64,000 nt of DNA from assembly GCF_000632985.1 (NCBI RefSeq), contig NZ_CP007481.1, positions 310,001 through 374,000 of the forward strand. Direction: 5' to 3'. Shown here piece after piece: positions 27,295-36,900 of this stretch. A model generated the notes under the pieces. The model saw nothing but the letters and a program-made list of their open reading frames with translations. It did not search any database and had not been told where the DNA came from. This DNA is from Neorickettsia helminthoeca str. Oregon (lineage in GTDB: Bacteria > Pseudomonadota > Alphaproteobacteria > Rickettsiales > Anaplasmataceae). The position numbers and the translations under genes are program-made. The stretch's first letter is position 1. Each line of letters begins with the position of its first letter.

Positions 27295-28971
27295 ATGTAC
27301 GATGGTATTTTATTATCCCACGTGAGGAAGTCTATTTTCCTTGTCTTTTTGGCCGTGCTAACCGTCTTCCTATCTGGATTTCTATCGATAGCTCTAGGTA
27401 AGATCATTGGTCATTCAGTCCAGTCTATCTCTGACGGTGGCATAGGGGGGTCGCTACTGTTGATGATTGTTTTTTTCTCCTTATTCCTTTCTCTAATAGT
27501 TTCTTTCAGAGGTATTTTCTCGGGATTGTTGGGAGTAAGGATTGCGGAGGGATTATTGTTCGATTTGTATGGAGTGCTGATCAAGGCGAATCTTGAGACT
27601 ATCAATCGCAATGCAAGACTGATACCGACTATTTTAGGTTCAGATGTGATGGTTCTGCAGAATTTCTTTGGATCTGGTGGTCCGGTCCTGCTACGTAATA
27701 TCATGACTTTTTTGGGATCGCTTATTATTCTTTTCTATACTGAGAAGACACTCTTTTTGTACCTCATTTTATCGATCCCGGTAATTCTTTTGCTGTTGCT
27801 CCTATTTGGTGTGAACGTCAAGAGACTATCTTTTATTGCCACAGGTAAAAGCGATAAAGTTTACTTGGAGATTAAAGAGAGCCTCAGTAATATACAGATT
27901 ATAAAGGCCTTTCTTAAGGAAAGATTCTTCTTTAACAGAGTATTTAAGCTGACGAAGGAATTTTCCCGTTCCTTTGTAAGGTATGTCATAATAAGATCGG
28001 TTTTCATAGGGATTGTCATGGCACTAGTTTTTCTCGGAGTCAGCATCTTCATTGATTTCGGGGTGGGTAGTGTTTTGGATAATAGGATAAATAGCGCTAC
28101 GCTTTCTGAATTCATATTTTATGCGCTACTGGCATCCACTTCCATTGGAAGAATTATGGATCTTTACCCTGATCTACAGCAAGTTTCGAATGCTCATGCT
28201 AGGATAGAAAATCTATACAAAGATCTTTTCGGTAATCAGGAAGATGAAACAACTGGTCAGCATGTGGAGCAGTTCGATGAGCTCGAATTCAAAGATGTAC
28301 AGTTTTCCTACAAATCCTCTGAAGATAATGTTGTAATAAATAATCTTAGTTTCAAAATCAATCGAGGTGAGCATGTTGCTTTTGTTGGCGCATCTGGTGG
28401 TGGTAAAAGTACCATCCTTGCATTGATCTTAGGGTTCTATTCTGCGTGTGCTGGGTGTATCACCATAAATGGTATACCCGTCTCTAATTTGTCTAGAGCT
28501 TGTGTACGTTCTCTCTTTGCTTGGGTTCCACAGGAGCTCAGCGTTATTTCTGGAAATCTAAAGGAAAACGTTTGTATGAAATCAGAAGGAAATAGCGATA
28601 ATGATGATCACTTTGCTGATATCTGTGCAGCTGCGAACATTCATGATCTACCAAAAAATACTGATATCTCTGACCTTTCAAGGGGGCAGAAGCAGCGGAT
28701 CAATATTGCCCGTGCAATCTTTGCGGATAGGCAGGTCATTCTCTTAGATGAAGCAACTTCCTCATTAGACAGGAGTAATGAGAAAGATATAGATTCCATT
28801 ATTGCTGCAATGCCACGCGATAAGACAGTCATCATGGTTGCTCACAGATTCTCTGGGATAAAGAATATGGATAAGATAATCGTGATTAAGAAGGGAAAGG
28901 TTGAAGCTATGGGAACTCATGAAGAATTGCTTTCAGCGAGCGCGTTCTACAGGCAGATGGCGGAAGAGTAG
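27295..28971 (+). CDS. ABC exporter, fused permease and ATPase (MsbA/LmrA-like)
   Basis: A 558-residue half-transporter: membrane domain of about six helices (residues 1-320), then an ATPase domain. The Walker A is VGASGGGKST, the signature is LSRGQKQR (usually LSGGQ), the Walker B is VILLDEATSSLD, and the H-loop is VAHRF. Such exporters move lipids, lipid A or peptides out of the inner leaflet, but Neorickettsia-like bacteria lack LPS genes, so the cargo is unknown. It starts 15 bases after sppA. Confidence 0.9.
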   Translation: MYDGILLSHVRKSIFLVFLAVLTVFLSGFLSIALGKIIGHSVQSISDGGIGGSLLLMIVFFSLFLSLIVSFRGIFSGLLGVRIAEGLLFDLYGVLIKANLETINRNARLIPTILGSDVMVLQNFFGSGGPVLLRNIMTFLGSLIILFYTEKTLFLYLILSIPVILLLLLLFGVNVKRLSFIATGKSDKVYLEIKESLSNIQIIKAFLKERFFFNRVFKLTKEFSRSFVRYVIIRSVFIGIVMALVFLGVSIFIDFGVGSVLDNRINSATLSEFIFYALLASTSIGRIMDLYPDLQQVSNAHARIENLYKDLFGNQEDETTGQHVEQFDELEFKDVQFSYKSSEDNVVINNLSFKINRGEHVAFVGASGGGKSTILALILGFYSACAGCITINGIPVSNLSRACVRSLFAWVPQELSVISGNLKENVCMKSEGNSDNDDHFADICAAANIHDLPKNTDISDLSRGQKQRINIARAIFADRQVILLDEATSSLDRSNEKDIDSIIAAMPRDKTVIMVAHRFSGIKNMDKIIVIKKGKVEAMGTHEELLSASAFYRQMAEE

Positions 28972-29023
28972 TAAGATGGGTCACTAAGGCCTTATAGTTT
29001 TGGTCTTGCGTGCTGAAAGTATC

Positions 29024-30871
29024 CTACTGGCAAGCCAGGCATTCGTCTTGTTCTATAATAGGCTTTTTTGGCGTGAAGCTTTGGTGCTTGTATCCATGAG
29101 ATATCTTGTACGCTCTCTGGATGGACTTGGATCTGCAGTAGTAGAGACTTTTGAGGCCTTTTTTCCAAGCAAGTAAGTGGATCTGATGCAATTCCCTTTT
29201 GTGTAAATCAGAATGCAAAAATAAGTTCACTGACTGTGATTGGCAAACATAAGGAGTACGATCGGCTGCATGTTCTATGATCCAGCGCTGATCTATTTCG
29301 TAAGCGGTTCGGAAAACCATTTTTTCATCTTCAGTTAAAAAGTCCAAATGTTGTACGGATCCTTCATGAGTAATAATAGATGACCATGTCTCCTCGTTAT
29401 TTTCCCCCTTTTTCTCCAGAAGTTCATCCAGGTGTTTGTTCCGCACGATGAATGAGCCACTCAGAGTTTTTTGAATGAAAACATTCGCTGCATATGGCTC
29501 AATTCCTGGTGATGTGTTTCCAGCGATGATCGAGATTGATGCAGTTGGAGCAATCGCGATTTTATGCGTGAATCGTTCTACTAACCCACAGTCTATCGCA
29601 TCTGGACAAGCACCCTTAGTTAGAGCCATTTCCCTTGAGACCCTATCTGCTTCGCTTCGTATTTTCTGGAAAATTTTTAAATTAACGCTCTTTGCAATTG
29701 CGGACTCGAATGGTATTCCCTTCTTTTGCAGCAGAGAGTGGAAACCCATTACACCCATACCTATGCTTCTTTCACGGACAGCTGAATACTTTGCTTTGCT
29801 CATTGAAGATGGAGCTTTGTTAATAAAGTCCTCCAATACGTTATCCAGGAAATGCATTACATCCCTTATGAAATGTGTATCATGTTCCCATTCGTCGAAT
29901 TTCTCCAGGTTGAGTGAGGAAAGACAACAAACCGCTGTCCTATGATTGTTAAGATGATCCAAACCAGTCGTCAGAGTAATCTCAGCACAAAGATTCGACA
30001 TTTTTACACCTAAGTTGAGTCTTTTATATATCTCAGGTCTTCTCTTCTGCGTGTTGTCGATATACAGAATATATGGCTCACCCGTTTCGAGGCGTGCTGT
30101 GAGTATTTTTATCCATATATCTCTCGCGCTGACAGTCGTTATAATCGCGGAATCCTTTGGGCTGATGAGGTTCCACCCTTTATTATGGATAACTGCATCC
30201 ATGAAATCATCGCTGATTACGACAGCGTGATGTAAATTGAGTGCCTTCCTATTAGGGTCTCCACCAGTAGGTCTCCTCAGGTCGAGGAATTCCATTATCT
30301 CTGGATGGTTTACCGGTAAATAGACGGCTGAACTTCCTCTCCTAAGTGATCCTTGAGATATAGCAAGTGTCAGAGCGTTCTGCACAACGATGAAAGGTAT
30401 TATTCCTGAAGTCTTACCACTGCACTTCACCTTTTCGCCAATTGAACGAAGGTTCCCCCAGTAGCTACCGACTCCACCTCCATGTGCTGCAAGCCATACG
30501 TTTTCATTCCATAGATTCACTATCCCCTCAAGTGAATCCTCTGTCTCGTTCAGGAAACAGGAAATCGGTAAACCACGTTTTGTTCCTCCATTGCTCAGGA
30601 TAGGTGTGGCCGGCATAAACCAAAGATTGCTTATGTAATTATACAGCCTTTCTGCATGCATTGGATCATCTGCATAGTAATGCGCGACCCTCGCAAACAA
30701 ATCTTGATAGCTCTCGGATTGCTGGAGATATCTATCCTTGAGTACAGCCTTCCCGAAACTAGTGAGCAACACATCCCTCTTAGGGAACGTTTGTATTCCT
30801 CCATCTAAAGAGTGTTGGACCTCTTCATGAAAATCCGGAGAAAAACCCAATACTTTAATTTCGTTACTCAT
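29024..30871 (-). CDS. nrdA: Ribonucleotide reductase large subunit, class I
   Basis: Reduces ribonucleoside diphosphates with NrdB, which is not in this window. Landmarks are the ATP-free N-terminal region, LPISCFLNETEDSLEGI with an active-site Cys, NLCAEITL with the NxCxE catalytic set, and the C-terminal redox Cys pair in DECLACQ. The length of 615 residues is short because the ATP-cone activity domain is missing from the N-terminus. The sequence converges on the ABC transporter gene; upstream lies the initiator tRNA region. Confidence 0.93.
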   Translation of the reverse strand: MSNEIKVLGFSPDFHEEVQHSLDGGIQTFPKRDVLLTSFGKAVLKDRYLQQSESYQDLFARVAHYYADDPMHAERLYNYISNLWFMPATPILSNGGTKRGLPISCFLNETEDSLEGIVNLWNENVWLAAHGGGVGSYWGNLRSIGEKVKCSGKTSGIIPFIVVQNALTLAISQGSLRRGSSAVYLPVNHPEIMEFLDLRRPTGGDPNRKALNLHHAVVISDDFMDAVIHNKGWNLISPKDSAIITTVSARDIWIKILTARLETGEPYILYIDNTQKRRPEIYKRLNLGVKMSNLCAEITLTTGLDHLNNHRTAVCCLSSLNLEKFDEWEHDTHFIRDVMHFLDNVLEDFINKAPSSMSKAKYSAVRERSIGMGVMGFHSLLQKKGIPFESAIAKSVNLKIFQKIRSEADRVSREMALTKGACPDAIDCGLVERFTHKIAIAPTASISIIAGNTSPGIEPYAANVFIQKTLSGSFIVRNKHLDELLEKKGENNEETWSSIITHEGSVQHLDFLTEDEKMVFRTAYEIDQRWIIEHAADRTPYVCQSQSVNLFLHSDLHKRELHQIHLLAWKKGLKSLYYCRSKSIQRAYKISHGYKHQSFTPKKPIIEQDECLACQ

Positions 30872-31207
30872 AAAACCGAGATAATGTTACTTTTGCTAGA
30901 TGCGGGATTTATAGAGACCATTGTCTATATACAAAATTGATCTATATCTAGTAGAGATATCGAGACATACTACCACATTTATGGTGAAAATCAATATGAA
31001 TGGGTGCAACTCATTAAGAAGATACTAATGATAACTGGGTTACCCTGATACGGTGATTATTCTAGTGTAAATTGACTTTATATTACTTCTTACTAACAGG
31101 AGGGACAAAACAATCTTATCCATTGAAGATGAAAGCGATGCTACCCGATGAATTATTGATTACATGGATACATTCATCATAAGCCTCGATTTGTAGACAA
31201 GATACGC
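30872..31207. other. Intergenic region upstream of nrdA and the initiator tRNA
   Basis: About 336 bases between the nrdA start and the tRNA promoter, AT-rich, with no coding frame. It should hold the nrdA promoter. No gene, ncRNA or clear operator could be identified by eye. Confidence 0.5.
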
Positions 31208-31236
31208 TTGACAATGAATTCTTCACAAGAGATAAT
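31208..31236 (+). promoter_or_regulatory. Near-consensus sigma-70 promoter of the initiator tRNA
   Basis: TTGACA (31208-31213), a 17-base spacer and GATAAT (31231-31236), about 33 bases before the tRNA start. One base away from full consensus in the -10 box. This is the best promoter match in the window. Confidence 0.8.
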
Positions 31237-31268
31237 ACTAACCGGTGCGCTGTTGCATTAAACATTGT

Positions 31269-31342
<74 letters not shown>

Positions 31343-31428
31343 GATTTTTCGATAGGTGTCCGATGCTGTCGAGGCCTCGGTTTTCCTGTCTGACTATTCT
31401 CTTTTGGCGTGTATACCGTGGATCCGTG

Positions 31429-31773
31429 ATGTACGATGATCAAAATATCTTCGCAAGGATTTTAAGGAAGGAGCTGCCTTGTAAGAAGATTTATGAGGAT
31501 GATGAGGTTCTTGCGTTCCATGATGCTTTTCCCATGGCTCCTATTCATGTCCTTGTGATACCGAAAGGGAAATTCACGTCATTTGCAGATTTTGTTGCGA
31601 GTTCCGCTGATGTTGGATCCTTCTTCAGCAAGGTGGCTGATGTCGCGCGGATCCTGGAAGTTGAGAAGACTGGATATAGAGTTGTAACTAATCATGGAAG
31701 CGGCGCTGGACAGACTGTAAAACACTTCCATGTTCATATCCTAGCCGGGAAAGAGTTAGGGAGTTTTGCTTGA
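31429..31773 (+). CDS. HIT-family nucleotide-binding protein
   Basis: Small histidine-triad protein of 114 residues. IFARILRKELPCKKIYEDD and HDAFPMAPIHVLVIPK are the N-terminal signature. The catalytic triad HFHVH lies at residues 99-103. Such proteins hydrolyse AMP-linked nucleotides (HinT-like). An ATG at 31429 fits better than the upstream TTG at 31363, which adds a hydrophobic unconserved stretch. It follows the initiator tRNA by 86 bases and may share its transcript. Confidence 0.92.
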   Translation: MYDDQNIFARILRKELPCKKIYEDDEVLAFHDAFPMAPIHVLVIPKGKFTSFADFVASSADVGSFFSKVADVARILEVEKTGYRVVTNHGSGAGQTVKHFHVHILAGKELGSFA

Positions 31774-31922
31774 TAAATCAGTTACTCATATTTGTAGCTT
31801 TTAGTCGCTGCCTGTGGATCGTGCGGTGCCGATATTTTCTGCTAGAGCAGTACTCTGTATTGAGGAACTTCGTAAACACTAATACAATTACCGGTTTCTG
31901 CTTTTGGATATGAAGAAAATCG

Positions 31923-32717
31923 TTGAATAATCACCAACTCCTAAAAATCGCCACCTGGAATGTTAACTCCATAAGGCAGCGCGTCGAACCTGTCCAGAGG
32001 TTTTTGCTGTCGGAGAAAATAGATGTGCTCCTTCTACAAGAACTGAAATGTCAGGAAGAGAGTTTTCCTTTTCAGGTATTTCAGGATCTGTCATATAACG
32101 TGATTCTCAGATGCCAGAAAGCCTATAACGGTGTCGCTATATTATCTCGTTTTCCAATTGTAAAAGTGTCCGATTCTTTGGTGAATGATGATGAAGCTCG
32201 CTATATAGAGGGAACAGTAGAATTCCCGGGGAAAAGGATACGTTTAATTAGTATATACGTTCCAAATGCTCAGTCCCCAGATTCTCCGCGCTTTGAGTAT
32301 AAGATGCAATTCCACGATGCGCTTACTAGGCGGATCACTGAATATCTTTCACATGCAAATGAAATTCTTTTATTAGGTGGTGATATCAATGCTGCCCCCG
32401 AGAATATAGATGTCTATGATCACGTCAAGCTAGATGGATGTACAGGTTTCCATATCAAGGAGCGTAACAAACTCAGAGAGCTTCTTAATATTGGTATGTT
32501 TGATACGTTTAGAATGAAATATCCCGATAAGCAAGAGTTCAGTTGGTGGGATTACAGAGGCGGTGGCCTGCAGAAAAATGAAGGTATGAGAATAGATCAT
32601 ATTCTGACTTCTGCTGAGGGGGCAGATAGCTTAGTCGATTGTTATATAGTGAAAAGTCTTCGCTACATTGAGAAACCGTCAGATCACGTCCCTGTGGTCT
32701 GTGTGATTGCTGTGTGA
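31923..32717 (+). CDS. xth: Exodeoxyribonuclease III / AP endonuclease
   Basis: Repairs abasic sites in DNA. The motifs are KIATWNVNSIRQR (N-terminus), LLLQELKCQEESFP with the metal-binding Glu, ISIYVPNAQ, GGDINAAPENIDVYD, SWWDYRG, and the C-terminal RIDHILTS and PSDHVPV with the catalytic His. The length of 264 residues is standard. The start is a TTG at 31923, seven codons before the first conserved residue; no ATG is near. Tail-to-tail with comF. Confidence 0.95.
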   Translation: MNNHQLLKIATWNVNSIRQRVEPVQRFLLSEKIDVLLLQELKCQEESFPFQVFQDLSYNVILRCQKAYNGVAILSRFPIVKVSDSLVNDDEARYIEGTVEFPGKRIRLISIYVPNAQSPDSPRFEYKMQFHDALTRRITEYLSHANEILLLGGDINAAPENIDVYDHVKLDGCTGFHIKERNKLRELLNIGMFDTFRMKYPDKQEFSWWDYRGGGLQKNEGMRIDHILTSAEGADSLVDCYIVKSLRYIEKPSDHVPVVCVIAV

Positions 32718-32755
32718 ATTACTCCTATATGGAGAAGCCTGAGCATCATGCCGTT

Positions 32756-33514
32756 TTACTGCAGAATAGATCTAGCCAAGGTAATCACGACGATTCTCTT
32801 TGGATTATGTTGAGCCAGTAGTTCAGCGCAGCTAGATGCGGTTGCACCAGTGGTTATAACATCGTCGAGAAGTATGATGAATGCATTTCTGATCCCTACC
32901 GAGTTCTTGATGCTAAATGCGTTCTGTAAATTCTCTCTACGTTTCTCCACGGACAGTGTCGCTTGAGGAATAGTATTCCTTGTTTTGGATAGTACATCCA
33001 AGCGCACTGATACTTTAATCAGTTTTGCGATCTGCATCGCAACTAGAGAAGATTGATTGTATTTCCTATGGGTGAGTCTTATCTGATGAATCGGTGCAGG
33101 GATGATGAAATCACAATTTCTATATCCGTTCTAAAGTGTTTTATGATGATTTTGGCAGCCGACTTTGCTAGGAAATGTCCCATCATGAAATTTGATCTTC
33201 CTTATAAAGTGGGCAACGTATTTGTTGTAGAGAAATGCCGCTTTTACGTCATCAAATTTTGGCTTTGAGATTTCGCAGATTATACATAGCTCGGGATTCT
33301 TCATTTTTCTCCCACAACCATAACAGTGAGGGAAGTCCTCTAAAAAGAGGACCTCCGATCTACAGTTTCCACAGATGTTATCCTCAGATAGATTCTCCTT
33401 AGCGGAGCATACAATACAGAAATCAGGGAATAAAAATCTGAATATTCCATGAACCAACGTCTTTACTTGAGGAAACAAAACATGCGCCAACACTTCATAC
33501 GATTTTTTCAGCAT
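32756..33514 (-). pseudogene. comF: comF remnant (competence amidophosphoribosyltransferase-like) with two frameshifts
   Basis: Three frames together read as ComF. The N-terminal frame has the cysteine-rich zinc finger (FCIVCSA, ICGNCRS, CYGCGRKM, LCIICE) and FDDVKAAFLYN. A short middle frame reads AKSAAKIIIKHFRTDIEIVI and LHRF. The C-terminal frame has RKYNQSSLVAMQIAKLIK and the PRPP motif ILLDDVITTGATASS. Frameshifts lie near 33169-33174 and near 33078-33088. ComF acts in DNA uptake. The 5' end overlaps the 3' end of secF by 20 bases, so the gene was once in the secF operon. Confidence 0.9.
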
Positions 33515-34382
33515 TATGCCTTTTTAAGAGCGCGAGAGGAGCTGAAATGAAAATCGAAGAATAAGTACCTATAGCGACGCCAGACAATATCATAAGAGCA
33601 AATGTCTGTATATCTCCATTTGAGAGTAGTGCTACAGGTGCTATGGCCAGCATTGTCGTGAAAGAGGTGAGGATAGTCCTAGAGAGAGTCGTATTTACGC
33701 TGATATTGATTCGTTTATACAAATCTTTTACTCCTATGTTTTCGCGGAGCTTGTCGAAAATAACTACAGAATCGTTTATTGAATACCCTATGATTGTCAG
33801 AACAGCCGCGACAGAGGATGTATTGAATTCAATTGCCAGCGATGAGTAAATGCACATTAGGAATATAACGTCATGGATTATTGTGACGACCCCAGCAAGC
33901 GCAAAACTATAACTGAATCTGAAAAGTAGATATATGAAAATCCCCAGTACAGAAAAGCCTATGGCCAAAATACTCTTGTATATCAACGAGTGACCTATTT
34001 GAGGACCCACATAATCTATTCTTTCGTACTGGAAATTGTATGGCTTCAGGAATGCTTTCACACGATCTAGAGTTTCTTGACTGTTTTTTGAGCGAACCTT
34101 TATGGAGATATGTCTTGGGTTCTCGAGACGTTGAATAGATGCTGCAGGTAAGTCTTGTGCTTTCACCATTTCATCCCTCAAGTGATCGATGTTAATATCA
34201 CCCTGGGAACGTATTTCCAGCACTAAGCCACCAGTGAAATCGATTCCAAAATTCAATCCTTTTGTTCCGAGAAAGAAGAAAGTCGTGACAGTAAGTACGA
34301 GACTCATATAGAAAGCAATTTTTCTATACCTGAGAAAATCGAAGTCACAGTGATCTAAAAGTCTACTGAAAACGAAATTCAT
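33495..34382 (-). CDS. secF: Protein-export membrane protein SecF
   Basis: Accessory part of the Sec translocon using proton-motive force. The N-terminal helix is followed by the family signature GLNFGIDFTGGLVLEI, then a periplasmic domain (about residues 45-120), and a helix bundle with TIIGYSINDSVVIFDKLREN and ISVNTTLSRTILTSFTTM. The 295-residue length is typical. secD is not in the window. It overlaps the dead comF by 20 bases and diverges from maeB. Confidence 0.95.
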   Translation of the reverse strand: MNFVFSRLLDHCDFDFLRYRKIAFYMSLVLTVTTFFFLGTKGLNFGIDFTGGLVLEIRSQGDINIDHLRDEMVKAQDLPAASIQRLENPRHISIKVRSKNSQETLDRVKAFLKPYNFQYERIDYVGPQIGHSLIYKSILAIGFSVLGIFIYLLFRFSYSFALAGVVTIIHDVIFLMCIYSSLAIEFNTSSVAAVLTIIGYSINDSVVIFDKLRENIGVKDLYKRINISVNTTLSRTILTSFTTMLAIAPVALLSNGDIQTFALMILSGVAIGTYSSIFISAPLALLKRHNAEKIV

Positions 34383-34589
34383 TTGCAGCGCTGTAAAATG
34401 CAGATCTTATTATTTACAGGCGCAAATTGCAATCAACCTTTGAAGTTTCGTTCATAAGAGGCTATAGCTCTAGACCCGGTTAGAACATTTTCAACTATAT
34501 GACTTTCGGAAAATGATATGCTTCTGTATTTTTCCGCAGTGTCTTGTGTGCTATAAGTTTGACGTAGGCCTTTTCACATTATTGAGTCC

Positions 34590-36848
34590 ATGGCAAAAGC
34601 AAAAAGTAGAGAGACGATCAACATAGAAGCGTTGCAATATCACTCCGAGGGTAGACCAGGGAAACTGGGTGTACATGCTACGAAACCTTTACTTACTCAG
34701 GAGGACTTATCTCTTGCCTATTCTCCTGGTGTGGCGCAGCCCTGCTTGGAGATAAAAAATAATCCACTGGATGCCTACAAGTATACTTCTAAGGGTAATT
34801 TAGTAGCTGTGATTTCTAATGGTACGGCGGTTCTTGGTTTAGGGAACCTAGGTGCGGCTGCCTCTAAACCGGTGATGGAGGGAAAGGCTGTATTATTTAA
34901 GAAATTCGCGGATATCGAATCGATTGATATTGAAGTCAATACTGAAGATGTCGAGGAATTTATATCGACTGTAAAAAATATTGCTGGCACTTTTGGTGGT
35001 ATTAATCTCGAGGATATAAAGTCTCCTGAGTGTTTCGAAATAGAGCAGCGTCTCGCGGAAATGTTGGATGTCCCAGTATTCCATGATGACCAACACGGTA
35101 CGGCGATTATAGTCTGTGCAGGTCTGATCAACGCTGCCGATCTGACTGGTAGAAGAGTGGAAGATCTTTCAGTGGTGGTCAACGGGTGCGGTGCGGCCGG
35201 AATAGCATGTATCGAGTTAATGAAAAATATTGGTGTAAGCAAGATTATTGTTTGTGATCAGAGTGGTGTTATCAAGACTAGTAGAGAATTTGCTCCCGGA
35301 GATCGTAAGGCTGCGTATGCTGTTGATATCAATGCTGATACTCTAGAAGGAGCATTGAAGAATGCCGATGTTTTCGTTGGATTGTCGGTTGCTAACGTTC
35401 TGAAACCGGAATGGCTTTCCAAGATGAATAGGGATCCAGTGATCTTTGCATTGGCAAATCCAGACCCTGAAATAGATCCAGAATTAGCAAAAAAAGTCCG
35501 TCCGGATGCAATTGTGGCAACTGGTAGATCGGATTATGGTAACCAGATTAATAATGTGATGTGTTTCCCTTATTTGTTCAGGGGTGCACTCGATGTTAAC
35601 GCAAGCAAGTTCAATACAGAGATGAAACTTGCTGCAGTAAAGGCGATTGCAGATATTGCTAGAATGCCAATCTCAGCTGAAGTTATGGCTGCCTATTCAA
35701 ATACACACATGCAGTATGGTAAGGACTACATCATACCTAAGCCTTTCGACCAACGTTTGATTGTCGAAATTGCTCCTGCAGTTGCGCGTGCAGCAATTGA
35801 GACTGGAGTTGCAAGAAAGACTATAAAAGATTTCGGAGAATATCGTGAAAGCCTGATCAAGCGTGTGGCTCAGGTTTCGACGAATCTTTTCGGAATGATA
35901 AGTGGTATGCTCAGGGAGAACAAGAAGCGTGTTATCTTTGCTGAAGGTGAGGAGATCAGAAGTATTCGTGTTGCTGTTCAGTGGCGTGATATGGGCTATG
36001 GTACCCCTATTCTTGTAGGACGCAGTAGCCTCATAGAGGAAAGGATGCAAGAAATGAATCTATCAAGTCGTTCAGGAATAGAGATACTTAACGCCGCAGT
36101 CTCAAAGAAAAATGATGAATATATAGAGTATATGTATCGTACCCTGCAAAGAAAGGGTTTTCTCCACAGAAGGTGTGTAAGAGATATAAAGACGGATCGC
36201 AATGTGTTTGCTGCTTGCCTTCTTGCCGCAGGTGATGGTGATGCGATGATCACTGGACTAACGAGAAGCTATAGTGATTGCCTTAATGATGTTGTTCCGA
36301 TCATTGGTGTTACTGATACGGTATTTTCTATGTCGATTATAATCACTGATAAGGACACTTTCTTCGTCTGTGATGCCGGGATCGATAATATACCGGATGC
36401 TCAGGATTTGGCTGAAATTGCTATCAAGGGTGCTGAAGTTGTACAAGGTATAGGTTCTTCTCCGAGGGTCGCTATAATCGCTAATTCGAATTTTGGTAGC
36501 TCAAATGGCGAAAGTGCGTTAAGAGCAAGAGAAGCTGTTGAAATTCTCGACGATCTTGGGGTGTCATTCGAATATGAAGGCGAGATGGAGGTTGATACTG
36601 CTCTAAATGAAAGATCAAGAGATATATATCCGTTCTTGAGATTGAGTGGGGCAGCGAATGTTCTTGTCATGCCTAGCGCTGAAGCTGCAAGTGCATTGTG
36701 TAAGTTCTCCAGGGAGATTATGGGCACCACGGTTATAGGCCCGATCCTGTTGGGTTTGAATAAGTCTGTGCAGATAGTGCAGCCTTCATATGATGTTTCA
36801 GAGATACTGAACCTTGCACTCATCGCTGCAAAAACGAGCTCAGATTAA
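34590..36848 (+). CDS. maeB: NADP-dependent malic enzyme fused to a phosphotransacetylase-like domain
   Basis: Decarboxylates malate to pyruvate. The malic domain (about residues 1-430) has SLAYSPGVAQPCLEI, GLGNLGAAASKPVMEGK, FHDDQHGTAI and VNGCGAAGIAC for the NAD(P) site. A phosphotransacetylase-like C-terminal half (about 430-752) is the usual MaeB fusion, thought to be regulatory (acetyl-CoA binding). Total 752 residues. In a bacterium that lives on host amino acids and TCA acids it would supply pyruvate and NADPH. Its stop codon lies in an inverted repeat shared with the facing gene. Confidence 0.94.
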   Translation: MAKAKSRETINIEALQYHSEGRPGKLGVHATKPLLTQEDLSLAYSPGVAQPCLEIKNNPLDAYKYTSKGNLVAVISNGTAVLGLGNLGAAASKPVMEGKAVLFKKFADIESIDIEVNTEDVEEFISTVKNIAGTFGGINLEDIKSPECFEIEQRLAEMLDVPVFHDDQHGTAIIVCAGLINAADLTGRRVEDLSVVVNGCGAAGIACIELMKNIGVSKIIVCDQSGVIKTSREFAPGDRKAAYAVDINADTLEGALKNADVFVGLSVANVLKPEWLSKMNRDPVIFALANPDPEIDPELAKKVRPDAIVATGRSDYGNQINNVMCFPYLFRGALDVNASKFNTEMKLAAVKAIADIARMPISAEVMAAYSNTHMQYGKDYIIPKPFDQRLIVEIAPAVARAAIETGVARKTIKDFGEYRESLIKRVAQVSTNLFGMISGMLRENKKRVIFAEGEEIRSIRVAVQWRDMGYGTPILVGRSSLIEERMQEMNLSSRSGIEILNAAVSKKNDEYIEYMYRTLQRKGFLHRRCVRDIKTDRNVFAACLLAAGDGDAMITGLTRSYSDCLNDVVPIIGVTDTVFSMSIIITDKDTFFVCDAGIDNIPDAQDLAEIAIKGAEVVQGIGSSPRVAIIANSNFGSSNGESALRAREAVEILDDLGVSFEYEGEMEVDTALNERSRDIYPFLRLSGAANVLVMPSAEAASALCKFSREIMGTTVIGPILLGLNKSVQIVQPSYDVSEILNLALIAAKTSSD

Positions 36849-36900
36849 TACCTAACTGATTCAAATCCAGTCAGCCGTGCGAAGCAATGGTAGGTATTAA
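36845..36900. terminator. Inverted repeat holding both stop codons of convergent maeB and the DUF2628 gene
   Basis: Perfect ten-base arms TTAATACCTA (36845-36854) and TAGGTATTAA (36891-36900) with a 36-base loop. The maeB stop (36846-36848) and the facing stop (36897-36899) lie inside the arms. No T-run follows either arm. Likely a bidirectional 3' end structure. Confidence 0.55.

Noticed and set aside
29475-29945. 156-codon plus-strand open frame inside nrdA
   Set aside because: Shadow frame; the minus strand is continuous NrdA.
34775-35242. 155-codon minus-strand open frame inside maeB
   Set aside because: Shadow frame; the plus strand carries intact malic enzyme motifs.
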